Origin: CAZYFH01 sp965197395
GTDB taxonomy: Bacteria; Acidobacteriota; Vicinamibacteria; Vicinamibacterales; UBA8438
NCBI GenBank assembly: GCA_965197395.1
Contig: CBDANB010000007.1
Location: 682,001 to 746,000, forward strand
DNA: 64,000 bases
Reading direction: 5' to 3'
The notes below the pieces were generated by a model, which had not been told where the DNA came from, ran no database searches, and saw only the letters and a list, made by a program, of their open reading frames with translations. Made by a program: the position numbers and the translations under genes. Below are positions 1 to 8,715 of the stretch, one piece after another. Each line of letters starts with the position of its first letter. Position 1 is the first letter of the stretch.

Positions 1-1200
1 TAAGTTGGCGATTGTTGCGCCCTGCGTATGGCTCGTACACCATCAGGTCAGACGCCTCGCTGAACAGCGACACGCTGATGTCTCCCGCCACCCCGATCAC
101 GCGCAGGTCCGCATCGTCCGGGTCCGGATCGCGCAGGACCCGGCCGACGGCACCTCCATTCGGCCAGAAGCGCCGCGCCATCGTCTCGCTGACGATCGCC
201 ACCCGCGCCCCGTCCAGCCCGTCCGTGTCGATGAACGGCCGGCCCCGGACGATCGGGATGCCGGCGGCGTCGAAGAACGCGGGATCGACCGCGGCCCACT
301 CGGCCGTGAACGCGTCCTCCTCCACGGGGGGATCGTAGCCGTCGACGTTAAAGCCGATCACGCCACCGTCCATCATCGAGAGCGGCATGCGGGCCGTCAC
401 GCCGACAGCGTCCACCCCGGGCAGCGCCCGGAACCGGTCGAGCAGCTGGCGCACGAGCTGCTGGGTCGCGTCCCTCGTGTACCGGTTGGGTGGGAAAAAG
501 GTGGTCATCAGCGCGGCCGGCTCACGGCTGGCGACGAGCTCCCGGGTACCGACCGCCAGCACCTGCTGCCGAAAATTGCGTAGAAAGAGCCCGGCGCCGA
601 CCAGCAGCACGAGCGACATCGTGAGCTGCGTGACGATTAGTGCATTGCGCCACCGGATCTGTCCGGGCTGACCGCCCCCGGCGGATTCGTCCTTGAGCGT
701 CGTGACCACGTCCGGGCGGGTCGTCTGCAGCGCCGGGACGAGCCCGAGCGCCATACCCGCCAGGACCGCGATGCCGCCCGTGAACGCCAGGACGTTCGCA
801 TCGAGATCGAGGTCGAGGTGGAGTGTCGCCGGCATCGGCAACGGCAGATCGGCGTTCACGAGGATGCGGAGGAGCCATATCGCCAATCCGAGGCCCACGC
901 CACCACCGAGCACACCGAGGAGCGTGGTCTCGGTGAGAAACTGTCGCACCAGCACACTCCGCGACGCGCCCAACGCCAGCCGGACCGCTACCTCCCGCCG
1001 CCGGTCGCGTGCGCGCGCCAGCAGGAAACTAGCCAGGTTCGTGCAGGCCAGGAGGAGAACCAGCCCGACGACCCCCATCAGGAGCCACGCCGCACTCCGG
1101 AAATAGGGATCCAACACCGGCGTGAACAGCACCTCGGTGGTCGGCACCAGGCGAAAGCGGGCGCCAACGTTCCAGCCTGCCGGCCGCGCCATTGACGCTT
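1..1200 (-). pseudogene. ADOP-type FtsX/MacB-family ABC permease, partial
   Basis: The minus-strand frame stays open from about 1200 down to the window edge and reads as the middle of an FtsX/MacB-type permease of the duplicated ADOP kind. Visible pieces are a membrane helix ending LVLLLACTNLASFLLARARD, the signature RREVAVRLALGASR that follows the first helix, a helix pair ending GMALGLVPALQTTRP, a second half beginning RWRNALIVTQLTMSLVLLVG, and the periplasmic stretch VAIVSETMARRFWPNGG. Such proteins are membrane parts of MacB-like ABC exporters. The C-terminus lies outside the window. Upstream of about 1200 the frame breaks: family-like residues (ending AQQWDTN) continue in another frame without a convincing start. 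I infer a 5'-damaged gene; a sequencing frameshift is possible. Confidence 0.7.
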
Positions 1201-1590
1201 TGGCGTTGACGGCGTTCACAGAAGGCCCGCATGCGGAAGTTGGTGTCCCACTGCTGCGCGCAGTGCCGCGTGAGGAGCGCCTCCCGAGCGGCCGGCGTCG
1301 TTGGCGTCATGTGCGCCGTGGCCCGTGACGGTTGCGCGGATCGACGCCGAGCGGTCGCGCGCTGCCGCCTGAGCAGCACTAAGATTAGGGACCCAAAAGC
1401 GCTCGGATGTTGGGGGCCGCGCATCCGCGCTGGAGATACGAGGCGAACAGCTCACCCGTATCTACACCGAAACGCGCATGGCCTCAGTGGAGCCGGGCGT
1501 CGCGTCCACCACTCAGTGAACCTTGCCGCCTCTTAGAAGACGGTCTGCCCTGTGCCGAATCCTCGAAGCGTCCTGACGGCCTCCGGTCTC
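1201..1590. other. No intact gene; decayed 5' part of the permease
   Basis: Short minus-strand stretches here look like scrambled remains of the periplasmic domain of the adjacent permease. I see no other convincing gene, RNA or promoter. The segment ends where the next exported-protein remnant begins. Confidence 0.4.
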
Positions 1591-1930
1591 ATGTTCAGCG
1601 ACACACCCCGCGTCCGCCGTGCTCCTCGCCGGCCGACTGCTGCCGCGGCGTGGGTGGCCAGCACCATCACCGTTCTCACAGCGGTTCTGATCTCGCTTCC
1701 GGTCTTGGCACAGGACGGCGGCACGCTTGCGCCACACGACATAGAGGAGTTCTTACGGACAGCGGAGATCGTTCACGCTCGACCAATTGGCAAAGGTGTG
1801 ACGAAGCCGTGGCGGCTCACGCTGAGCGACGGCAGGATCACGCAGGACGCCGCATTCCAGTCGATCGAGATTCGCAAGCTCGTCGCCCAGGGTTGGCCGC
1901 AGAACCGAGCTGCAGTTCGCCGACTCCTGA
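1591..1930 (+). pseudogene. Exported protein of unknown function, frameshifted remnant
   Basis: The ATG at 1591 opens a reading frame with basic residues, a hydrophobic stretch (about residues 15-34) ending in VLAQ, and then EEFLRTAEIVHARPIGKGVT and PWRLTLSDG. From memory this resembles the start of a larger exported protein common in Acidobacteriota. After about 1860 the reading frame loses sense, while a neighbouring frame reads VGRRTELQFADS and stops at 1928-1930, as expected from a single-base shift. The rest of the expected protein is missing. Exported-protein fossil; function unknown. Confidence 0.5.
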
Positions 1931-2256
1931 AGGTGGACGAACCCCGGCGTGTGCGGGCTGGCGGTGAGGATGGTCGCGCGTCTCACGCATCAAGGCGCTC
2001 CTCGATACGCGACACGAGGTGGGATGGCCATCAGCGGGGCGATGATACTGCCGGTCGCCAAGAGCGCGGCCACGAGAACTTTACAGCCGGTGGGCTCGTC
2101 TAGTGTCATGACGAGTTGGTAGGTCGGCCTCGGGTCCCGGATGCACCGCTGATTTTGGCACGCGCCACTACGGCCGCGACCCTTCGCCAATTTCTAGCCT
2201 GATTAAAATGCGGTTCAAACGCGTAGGGTGCTACGACGTGACCGCCCTCATCCGAA
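1931..2256. other. Gene-free stretch between remnants
   Basis: No convincing gene. A minus-strand reading between about 2110 and 1990 resembles a signal peptide (KVLVAALLATGSIIAPLMA) but stops within a few codons, so it is at most the start of another lost gene. Confidence 0.35.
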
Positions 2257-2394
2257 GGCGGCATGAACCAAGTCTATCGTGCCACCGACACGCAGTTGGG
2301 CCGCGACGTCGCCCTGAAGTTCTCCTCGACGCCTTCGCGGCTGACGCGGATCGGCTGGCAACGGTGCTGGAGCGGGAGCTCGACTTCACGCAGT
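2257..2394 (+). pseudogene. Fragment of a eukaryotic-like Ser/Thr kinase N-lobe
   Basis: Frame one reads GGMNQVYRATDTQLGRDVALK at 2257-2319. This matches the glycine loop and VAIK region of bacterial PknB-like kinases (usually GGMGEVYRATDxxLGRxVALK). The sense then moves to another frame at about 2318, which reads VLLDAFAADADRLATVLERE, the normal continuation of the same lobe. So one short piece of kinase, broken by a single frameshift, remains. The catalytic loop and everything downstream are absent. It lies immediately upstream of an unrelated lipoprotein gene. Confidence 0.65.
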
Positions 2395-2451
2395 GCCTAC
2401 GTCCACCTGGCGGACAGCGGTGCGCGTTACCCGCACGAAAGGAGCACCATC

Positions 2452-3921
2452 ATGACAAAGCCATGTCTGTGTTGGCTGTTCGTCGTGGCCGCAGCCCTGA
2501 CCGGCTGCGCGCAGCCTTCACCCGAGTTGCAGGTCATCCATGACGCGGCGGACGCGATTGGCGGTGTGGAGGCGGTCCGGGGCGCGACGACGGTGACTCT
2601 GGAGGGAAACGGAACAACCTACCAGCTCGGTCAGAACAGGACCCCTGACTCGGAGCCCCCGTCCTCGGAGGCCCAGTCGTATCGGCTCGAGATGGACCTG
2701 GTGAACCACCGCATGCGGGTGGCGATCGCGAGCGCCAATGTCGTAGGGACCCTGGTCAGTGCCGTGGCGTCGATGGACGGCGACGTAGTCTACACCGTTG
2801 GAGGGGATGGTCCGCGCCGCGTAGGGTCTGTAGCCGCACGGGAACGTCACGCCCTCTATTACCACCATCCACTGCCGTTGCTCCAGGCGGCGCTGGCGGA
2901 AGACGCGGGGATGGCAGCGACCGTGAGCAACCTCCGCCAGGAGTTGGGTCACGATGTCGTCGACATCACGACCGCCGACGGGATCCAGCTCACGCTGCAT
3001 GTCGATCTGGAGACGCGCCGTCCGGCGTCGATCAGCTCCACGGCCTACAACGCGAACCTCGGGGACGCGGTGACCACGACGTCGTTCAGCGGCTATCGGG
3101 GCGGGGGTGGGTTTAGGTTGCCGCAAAGAGCGTCCCGCATGCTCGACGCCTTCCCGAACATCGACCTCTATGTGACACAAACGGTCAACGGGGAGATCGG
3201 TGACCTGGCCGCTCCGGCGAGCATTGCGTCGGCCGCCGAGCCGGAGACTCAGCCCGCGAACGTGACGGTCGAGGCACTGGCCGACGACGTCTGGTTGCTG
3301 GCTGGCCAGTCCCATCACAGCGTGCTCGTCGGTTTCCCGGAGTACACGGTGCTGGTCGAGGCGCCGCAGCACGACACGCGGACGGGCGCTGTTATCGAGC
3401 AGGCCCGCGCACTGGTGCCCGACAAGCCGCTCCGCTACGTCGTGAACACGCATCACCACTTCGATCACTCCGGCGGCCTGCGGGCCGCAGTGGCCGAAGG
3501 CCTGACGGTGATCACCCACGAGACCAACCGGTTGCTCTTCGAGGATCTGGTCGAGCGCCAGCACACCATCGTGGCGGACCACCTCGCGCAGAATCCCGCG
3601 GCGCTGATGCTCGACACGGTGATCGGCGACGAGCTGTACGAGCTGAGCGACGGCGACCGGGTCTTGCAGCTCTACCGAGTGGGCGACAACCCGCATTGCG
3701 ATGGGATGTTGGCGGCGTATCTGCCGAGGGAACGGATGCTGATCCAGGCCGACATGTACATTCCCGGAGTCGGGGGCCCGTTCGCGGCGACTGCGGCCGC
3801 GCTGCTCCAGAGCGTCCAGGACCGGGGGCTGCAGGTGCGCAGCATCGTGCCGATCCACGGAGCGGTCGCGCCGTTCAGCGAGCTGGAGGAGGCCGTCGAG
3901 GACCAGGCAGGCAACAACTGA
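2452..3921 (+). CDS. Lipoprotein with metallo-beta-lactamase-fold hydrolase domain
   Basis: 489 residues. I chose the ATG at 2452 because GGAG lies just upstream and the product begins with a lipoprotein signal (CLCWLFVVAAALTGC, lipobox Cys near residue 18). Upstream in-frame codons belong to the kinase fossil. Residues about 25-260 form a beta-rich region like the LolA-type domain that precedes some MBL proteins. The C-terminal half carries the zinc signature THHHFDHSGG (about residue 334) and later VGDNPHCDG and LIQADMYIPG, which may supply further ligands. It is expected to be a membrane-anchored periplasmic hydrolase; the substrate cannot be read from the sequence. It appears intact among broken neighbours and is probably monocistronic. 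Confidence 0.8.
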   Translation: MTKPCLCWLFVVAAALTGCAQPSPELQVIHDAADAIGGVEAVRGATTVTLEGNGTTYQLGQNRTPDSEPPSSEAQSYRLEMDLVNHRMRVAIASANVVGTLVSAVASMDGDVVYTVGGDGPRRVGSVAARERHALYYHHPLPLLQAALAEDAGMAATVSNLRQELGHDVVDITTADGIQLTLHVDLETRRPASISSTAYNANLGDAVTTTSFSGYRGGGGFRLPQRASRMLDAFPNIDLYVTQTVNGEIGDLAAPASIASAAEPETQPANVTVEALADDVWLLAGQSHHSVLVGFPEYTVLVEAPQHDTRTGAVIEQARALVPDKPLRYVVNTHHHFDHSGGLRAAVAEGLTVITHETNRLLFEDLVERQHTIVADHLAQNPAALMLDTVIGDELYELSDGDRVLQLYRVGDNPHCDGMLAAYLPRERMLIQADMYIPGVGGPFAATAAALLQSVQDRGLQVRSIVPIHGAVAPFSELEEAVEDQAGNN

Positions 3922-3987
3922 CGCCACGGCACCACAGTCCTCGGAGGCTTCACCCCGCCCCGCGTCCGGGCGTGAAAAACCGATCTA

Positions 3988-4050
3988 GGACAAACGGTGC
4001 CGAAAACTGGCGATCGAGGCCCGGAAAACGGGCCGGCGTACCGTTTGTAC
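3988..4050. repeat. Nested inverted repeat upstream of the group II intron
   Basis: Outer arms ACAAACGGT (from 3990) and ACCGTTTGT (to 4048) are complementary. Inside them is a perfect hairpin GGCCCG-GAAAA-CGGGCC at 4018-4034. It lies between the lipoprotein stop and the intron 5' end. It could be a terminator or the stem-loop target that some group II introns recognise. The arms do not fit integron attC core sites. Confidence 0.45.
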
Positions 4051-4069
4051 GAAAGCGTGACACATGGTC

Positions 4070-5838
4070 GTGCGTCCAGCAAAGGCTGGCGCGTTCAGCG
4101 GGAGACAGTCCCGCCGGAGCAAGAGCCAGGAGCTCCGTAGCCTGGATGGCAGGGAGGAGGGAAACCGAGGCTCTGAAGCCCATCGACGACCCACCCATGG
4201 GGTGGCAGCGAGTCATCGGGCCGTAACGAATGTGAACGCAGAGGTGGCCCCGAAAGTCATGGCCCCGGAGGCCGAGCCCCCGACTATTGGGCGAAGGCAG
4301 CATCACGTGTCGCACACTGGCTGACGCGGCACGTGGCTCCGGCGGGGTGGGAGCGACGGCACGATGACAAGGACGCGTCGAGCAACTGGAGAAGCCCTCC
4401 TCGTCCTGTCGCGAAATCGGCAGAGCTAGGTAGGTCGTATAACCGGCAGCCCGGGAAGTCGACCGAAGACGAGAGGGTGGCGGAGGGGCTTGTAGTAGCA
4501 CAGAAGCGGGGTAATGCCCGTGGAGCGAAGGAGCCCTGCTGTCTCGGCAGCACCTCCGGCAACATGGAAGGCAGGGGCGAGATGACGAAGGCGCCCATCA
4601 CGCTGCAAGACCTGAGACGGAGGATATACGTCAAGGCGAAGGCTGAACCGTCTTGGCGGTTCTGGGGCCTGTACGCCCACGTCTGCAAAACCGACACGCT
4701 CCACGCGGCCTACTCACTGGCCAAAGCGAACAAGGGGGCCCCTGGCAGTGACGGGGTCACCTTCGCGGCCATCGAGGCGGACGGGGTGGCAGGGTTTGTT
4801 GAGCAGTTGCGGGCCGAACTGGTTACCCGCACGTATCGTCCCATGCGCAATCGACGGAAGGCGATACCGAAGGACGGCGGCAAGAAGGTCCGCGTGCTGT
4901 CGATACCGGCCATCCGCGACCGCGTGGTCCAGGGAGCCCTCAAGCTCATCCTGGAACCTATCTTCGAGGCAGATTTCCAACCGGGTTCGTTCGGCTATCG
5001 GCCCCAGCGGACGGCGCATGCAGCGGTGCAGCGAGTCGCCCAAGGCATCGTGCAATACAAGACCCGCGTCATCGACGTGGACCTTGCCGCCTACTTCGAC
5101 AATGTGCGGCACCACCTGCTCTTGGCGAAGGTGGCTCGACGGGTCAACGACGCGGACGTGCTGGGCTTGGTGAAGCTGATGCTGAAGGCGTCGGGCAAGA
5201 AGGGCGTTCCCCAAGGCGGGGTGATTTCACCCTTGCTCAGCAACCTCTACCTCAACGAGGTGGACCGGATGCTCGAGCGCGCCAAGGAGGTCACGCGGAA
5301 CGGGAAGTACACATACCTCGAGTATGCGCGCTTCGCCGATGATCTCGTGATCTTGGTGGATGCCTACCGCCGGCATGACTGGTTGCTCACGGCCGTGGAC
5401 CGACGCCTCCGGGAGGAATTCGCCAACCTCCAGGTCACGATCAACGAGGAGAAGAGTCAGACCATCGACTTGGCCCGTGGGGACAGCTTCGGATTCCTCG
5501 GCTTCGCGTTCCGTCGGGTTCGCAGCCGTACTGGCACGTGGCGAGCGCATTACACGCCGCGGGTGAAAGCCCGTACAGCGCTCCTGCGTAAGCTGAAGGA
5601 CATCTTCCGACGCCATCGGTCCCAGCCCATCGACCGTGTGGTGACTCTCATCAACCCGGTTCTACGGGGATGGGTCACCTACTTCGCCGTCGGGCACTCG
5701 AGCCGGTGCTTCTCGTTTGTGAAAAGCTGGGTGGAGAAGAAGGTTCGGCGTCATTTGATGCGTGCCCGGAACCGCCAGGGTTTTGGGTGGCACCGGTGGA
5801 GTCGGCGGTGGGTGTATGACGTGCTCGGTCTGTTCAAC
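4070..5838 (+). mobile_element. Group II intron, 3' end lost
   Basis: The 5' boundary is placed at GTGCG (4070), matching the GUGYG start of group II introns. About 500 bases of structured non-coding RNA sequence precede an intron-encoded reverse transcriptase/maturase. Family knowledge puts domains V and VI after the ORF, but here sequence resembling the intron stops near 5838, inside the last codons of the maturase. It runs directly into the 3' end of a TolC-like gene on the other strand. No domain V-like hairpin is seen. Without domains V-VI it cannot splice or move by itself. The exact 5' end is inferred and class assignment needs alignment. Confidence 0.7.
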
Positions 5839-5976
5839 GCCCGCGCCGCCCGCCACGCCGCCGATCGGCGCGCCCGTGCGCAGCCCGCCGCCGCCGAGCG
5901 GCACGTCCTGCACCGCCTCGAAGTCGACGAGCGACTTGATGTAGTCGAGGATCGCCCGCTGACAGCTATTTTGTGA
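4582..5976 (+). CDS. ltrA: Group II intron reverse transcriptase/maturase, altered C-terminus
   Basis: 464 codons from the ATG at 4582, which has AGGGGCG just upstream; an ATG at 4564 is also in frame. Reverse transcriptase blocks are clear: GAPGSDGV, IPAIRDRVVQGALKLILEP, SFGYRP, IDVDLAAYFDNV, GVPQGGVISPLLSNLYL, YARFADDLVIL (catalytic DD) and FGFLGF. The maturase domain reads NPVLRGWVTYFAVGHSS, and KKVRRHLMRAR follows. No HNH endonuclease is present. The natural sequence ends at LGLFN (about residue 419). The last 45 or so residues are read from the antisense of the TolC-like gene and are not native. The product may fold as a reverse transcriptase, but its intron RNA is incomplete. Confidence 0.8.
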   Translation: MTKAPITLQDLRRRIYVKAKAEPSWRFWGLYAHVCKTDTLHAAYSLAKANKGAPGSDGVTFAAIEADGVAGFVEQLRAELVTRTYRPMRNRRKAIPKDGGKKVRVLSIPAIRDRVVQGALKLILEPIFEADFQPGSFGYRPQRTAHAAVQRVAQGIVQYKTRVIDVDLAAYFDNVRHHLLLAKVARRVNDADVLGLVKLMLKASGKKGVPQGGVISPLLSNLYLNEVDRMLERAKEVTRNGKYTYLEYARFADDLVILVDAYRRHDWLLTAVDRRLREEFANLQVTINEEKSQTIDLARGDSFGFLGFAFRRVRSRTGTWRAHYTPRVKARTALLRKLKDIFRRHRSQPIDRVVTLINPVLRGWVTYFAVGHSSRCFSFVKSWVEKKVRRHLMRARNRQGFGWHRWSRRWVYDVLGLFNARAARHAADRRARAQPAAAERHVLHRLEVDERLDVVEDRPLTAIL

Positions 5977-7284
5977 CTGCGCAAAGTCGCGCTGCGCCTG
6001 GAAGACGAGAAAGCTCGTCGACATGCCGACGTCGAACTTCTTCTGCTCGGCCTCGAGACGCCGTTCCGACAGCTCGCGGGCGATCCGCGTGGCGTCCACT
6101 CGCTGCTGGTTGGTGGAGACGCGCCGGCCGGCCGCCCGCACCTCGCCGGTCACGCGCAGCTCGGCCTCCTGCAGCCGGGCGTCCGCCTGCGATCGCTCCA
6201 GGCGCGCGCGCGCCAGGTTCGCGTCGGCGGTACTCCGGCCGACCGGGTAGCCGATGGTCAGCCCGACCGTCCACGTCGGAAAGGTGTTCGAGAGCAGGTC
6301 GCCCAGCACGTCGCCGAACGCACGTTCCTCCAGGCTGGTGACTGGGCCGAGGAACCCTTCGCCGCGGATGAGGCGCGTGCCCCCGAGACCGGCCAGCGCG
6401 TAATCGACCTGCAGGTTGACGTCCGGGAGCCGCTGATTCGCGAAATACTGGATGGTGACGTCGGTGTTCGTCCGCTGCCGGCGCACTTGATCCAGGTCCG
6501 TGCGGCGGTCGAGCGCCGTCCGGATGGCCTCGTCCACATCAATCTGGCGCGTCCGCAGCAGCGGCGCGTCCGTCGGCCGGATGCGCACGGTCCAGAAGTC
6601 GGGGGCATTCGGATCGAGCACGAGCGTGCGCAGGACGTCCTCCGCCTCGGCGATCGCCGTTTCGGCGACGATGACGGCTTCCTCGTTCCGCGCGACCTCC
6701 GCTTCGGCCTCGACGATGTCGATGGGGGCCATCGTGCCAACCTCGACGCGGGTGCGGTTGTTCCGCAGCGACTCCTGCGCAAGCGCGAGCGATTGCTGCT
6801 GCACCTCGAGCGACGAGATGGCGAAGACCAGATCCCAGTAGGCGTTTCGCACGTTGCGCTCCGTCGACACCATGGTCTGGCGCAACCCGACGTCGGCAAT
6901 GTCTCGATTCGCCGTCGCCACCCGCACCTGTTGTCGACCGGTATCGATGGAGAAATTCCGCAACAACGGCTGGGTATAGGTCAGGCGCGTGTTCGACCGC
7001 AGGATCGGGTTGAATGAGCTGAAGAAGCTGGTGGTGCTCGCGCGCGACCCGTCCCACCCGACCGTGTACGTGCAGCCAGCCCACGGCAGCTGCTGGGTCA
7101 CGGCGAACACGTTGTCGAACAGCTTGTTGACGGTCTGGTCCCCGGCGCCGTCCAGGAAGCTCCCCGCCGGGCTCGTCGCGTTGTTGCGCATCAGGTCGAC
7201 CGAGAGGGTCGGGAGCCAGACGGACCGGGCGTCGGCGACGACCATGTCCTGCATCTGCGGGCTGTAGCGCTCGGCCAGCAGCGC
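5662..7284 (-). pseudogene. TolC-family outer-membrane efflux protein, cut at both ends
   Basis: The open frame has the repeats of TolC-like efflux proteins: long helices such as LEVQQQSLALAQESLRNN and EAEAEVARNEEAVIVAETA, beta strands, and ARELSERRLEAEQKKFDVG near the end. These proteins form the outer-membrane duct for ABC or RND exporters. A stop lies at 7285-7287, just before ALLAERYSPQ, which in the family lies about 60-80 residues into the protein. The signal peptide and start are therefore missing; the first ATG, at 7254, is internal. The C-terminus after the natural region (about 5840) reads into the truncated intron and ends at 5662 with foreign residues. It is probably a non-functional remnant trapped between rearrangement points. 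Confidence 0.75.
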
Positions 7285-7471
7285 TCAGTTCATCCGGGGA
7301 CGACCTCGGGTCCGTTTCGATTCATCCCACCTCCCGAGGCCGGGCCTCTTTGCTCACACGCCCGATGAGCGCCCGCCCTTTCGGCGAGGGTGTGGACCGC
7401 GGGCGTGGCGGGGTGAGGACACCACGGCCACCGAGAGGCCAGGACGGACGGCGGCGCACGTGCCGGGCTGT

Positions 7472-7708
7472 TCACTCCGGCCTCCCAGGGTCCTCCGGCG
7501 CGAGCCGAGCCAGGCGCTCGGTTGGCCGGGCGACGTCTCGCTGGCGTGACGCCGCTGCCCGACACCGCCCGGAGCAGTGGCGGTGCCAGGGCCGTGTCGG
7601 CGTGAAGATGCCCCCGCAGACCTCACAGGGAATGGCTGCCAAACGCGCACGTGCGCGTTTTCCCGCAACGCTCTCTGCCGGAACGACCTGGGAGCCGTCC
7701 CGACTCAT
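7472..7708 (-). CDS. Small zinc-finger-like protein
   Basis: 78 residues. The core is CEVCGGIFTPTRPWHRHCSG followed by RCRAAASRQR. This gives a CxxC plus C-x3-C (or H/C) set that could bind one zinc ion, and a basic tail. Small proteins of this form (CxxCGxxFxP...RxCSxxCR) are widespread in bacteria and of unknown function; DNA or RNA binding is only an inference. It stands alone in a region of relics. The ATG at 7708 lacks a strong ribosome site. Confidence 0.5.
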   Translation of the reverse strand: MSRDGSQVVPAESVAGKRARARLAAIPCEVCGGIFTPTRPWHRHCSGRCRAAASRQRDVARPTERLARLAPEDPGRPE

Positions 7709-7809
7709 CCGGCCTTCCTCCGCCAGCCGGGGCCGGGATGACAGGGAGGGAGGTCGACGACGATCCGGAATTGCCTACTACGTACCGATCTCTGGAGCGA
7801 GCAGTACCG

Positions 7810-7838
7810 GCCAACGCAGCCTCACAGGCTGCGTTGGC
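7810..7838. repeat. Perfect 13-bp-stem hairpin
   Basis: GCCAACGCAGCCT, loop CAC, AGGCTGCGTTGGC. No T run follows, so a classical intrinsic terminator is unlikely. It could be a REP-like palindrome. Confidence 0.5.
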
Positions 7839-8075
7839 TAGCGAGGACGCTCGCTTTCACAACCTCAGAGATCAGCTAGTAGCCTCGAGACAGGACCCCG
7901 ACCTCTTTCTCCCTCCTGGCGCCGAGCCCTCGCGATGACCCGTGGCGGAGCCGCACAGATCGCGATCCTCGCGAGTCCTCGTCTCGAGGCGAGTGAACAA
8001 TTCGGGTCTATCCGGGTTTCCCAACGCTATTTTGGGGCCTTTCGGGATTTTTCTGGGTTTTCTGTGGATGATTTG

Positions 8076-8181
8076 ATGGGAAAGGCCCTGTGGAAGCTCG
8101 TGGAAAACGCGCAGCGTTTTCCGAGGTGCGGTGGGCGCGTTCTGTGCGTCCACGGCGCCGGCAGCTTCCACAGGGCCCATC
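8076..8181. other. Three-armed palindromic element (possible structured RNA or recombination site)
   Basis: A closing stem of 15 perfect pairs joins GGCCCTGTGGAAGCT (8084-8098) to 8163-8177. Inside are two hairpins: GGAAAACGC-GCA-GCGTTTTCC (8102-8122) and GTGGGCGC with GCGTCCAC (8131-8153, one G-U pair in RNA). GATGG (8076-8080) and CCATC (8177-8181) could extend the base past a GAAA bulge. The fold is symmetric enough to form on either strand. Its role is unknown; it lies 250 bp from a broken tRNA gene. Confidence 0.5.
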
Positions 8182-8360
8182 CGTATGCGACAAGATCGCC
8201 GCGTCCTCGGACTGCAGTCGACCCGTGAATGACTATGTTCACATCGAAGCGGCCGACCTGTGCAGGCCGAACGCTCGATTTACCCAGGAAAGACAGGGAT
8301 ATCAGGTACTTACGCCCTTTGAGAAACTCGGATATAGCCAACAATTCGACGCCGAACACC

Positions 8361-8383
8361 GGGTAACACCGTAATCGTTACCC
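8361..8383. repeat. Spaced inverted repeat GGGTAAC-N9-GTTACCC
   Basis: Seven-base perfect arms at 8361-8367 and 8377-8383 with a 9-base spacer, 44 bp before the tRNA-Arg fragment. The form suits a dimeric DNA-binding protein or a recombinase core; chance cannot be excluded. Confidence 0.35.
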
Positions 8384-8427
8384 AAGCTACAGCACCGAAG
8401 AACCCGCGAGATCAGGACCGGGGTTAA

Positions 8428-8473
8428 GCTACGAACCAGGAGGCCGCAGGTTCGAATCCTGCGGGGCGCGCCA
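8428..8473 (+). pseudogene. 3' half of a tRNA-Arg(ACG) gene
   Basis: The sequence from GCTACGAACC on reads as the anticodon loop CTACGAA (anticodon ACG), the 3' anticodon strand CCAGG, a variable loop, T-stem GCAGG / loop TTCGAAT / CCTGC, acceptor strand GGGGCGC, G and encoded CCA. The 5' half (acceptor GCGCCCC, D arm, 5' anticodon strand) is absent: upstream bases GGTTAAG do not pair. It breaks at the anticodon loop, a usual crossover point of tyrosine integrases, so it is likely a leftover attachment site. Confidence 0.65.
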
Positions 8474-8715
8474 TTATTTTCGATGACTTACGGGCGGTCT
8501 GTGTCGCGACTCGGCGAGCTGGGCATGTCACGTTGGGGTCGACGTAGCAGAGTTGACGGCATGATCAGTTCCGCACCCAGCTACCACGGCTGTCGATATC
8601 CCAGGCCGGTGGCATAATCAGCACAGCCCTACTCCACGGGAGAGGCCATGCGCTGGCCTTCGTCGGCGTGCGGCTCGGCTCGTACGTGTTTTCCGGGAAG
8701 TGAGGAGTGAGAGGC

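Larger units (their letters stand above)
7709..8715. other. Gene-free kilobase rich in palindromes
   Basis: No convincing protein gene. It holds a 13-bp perfect hairpin at 7810-7838, a three-armed palindromic element at 8076-8181, a spaced inverted repeat at 8361-8383, and a tRNA-Arg 3' half ending at 8473. GC falls locally around 8000-8080, with T runs. After 8473 there is about 240 bp of unremarkable leader before the next gene. Confidence 0.5.

Noticed and set aside
1990..2190. Small minus-strand exported protein
   Set aside because: Signal-like stretch only, ends after a few codons; no ribosome site.
2263..2451. Kinase-like N-terminus for the MBL lipoprotein
   Set aside because: It is a frameshifted kinase scrap; a ribosome site and lipoprotein signal begin at 2452.
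2518..3927. 469-codon minus-strand frame
   Set aside because: Antisense of the MBL lipoprotein; composition typical of shadow frames in GC-rich DNA.
3988..4050. Integron attC site
   Set aside because: The ends do not match the RYYYAAC/GTTRRRY core boxes and there is no integron integrase or cassette array.
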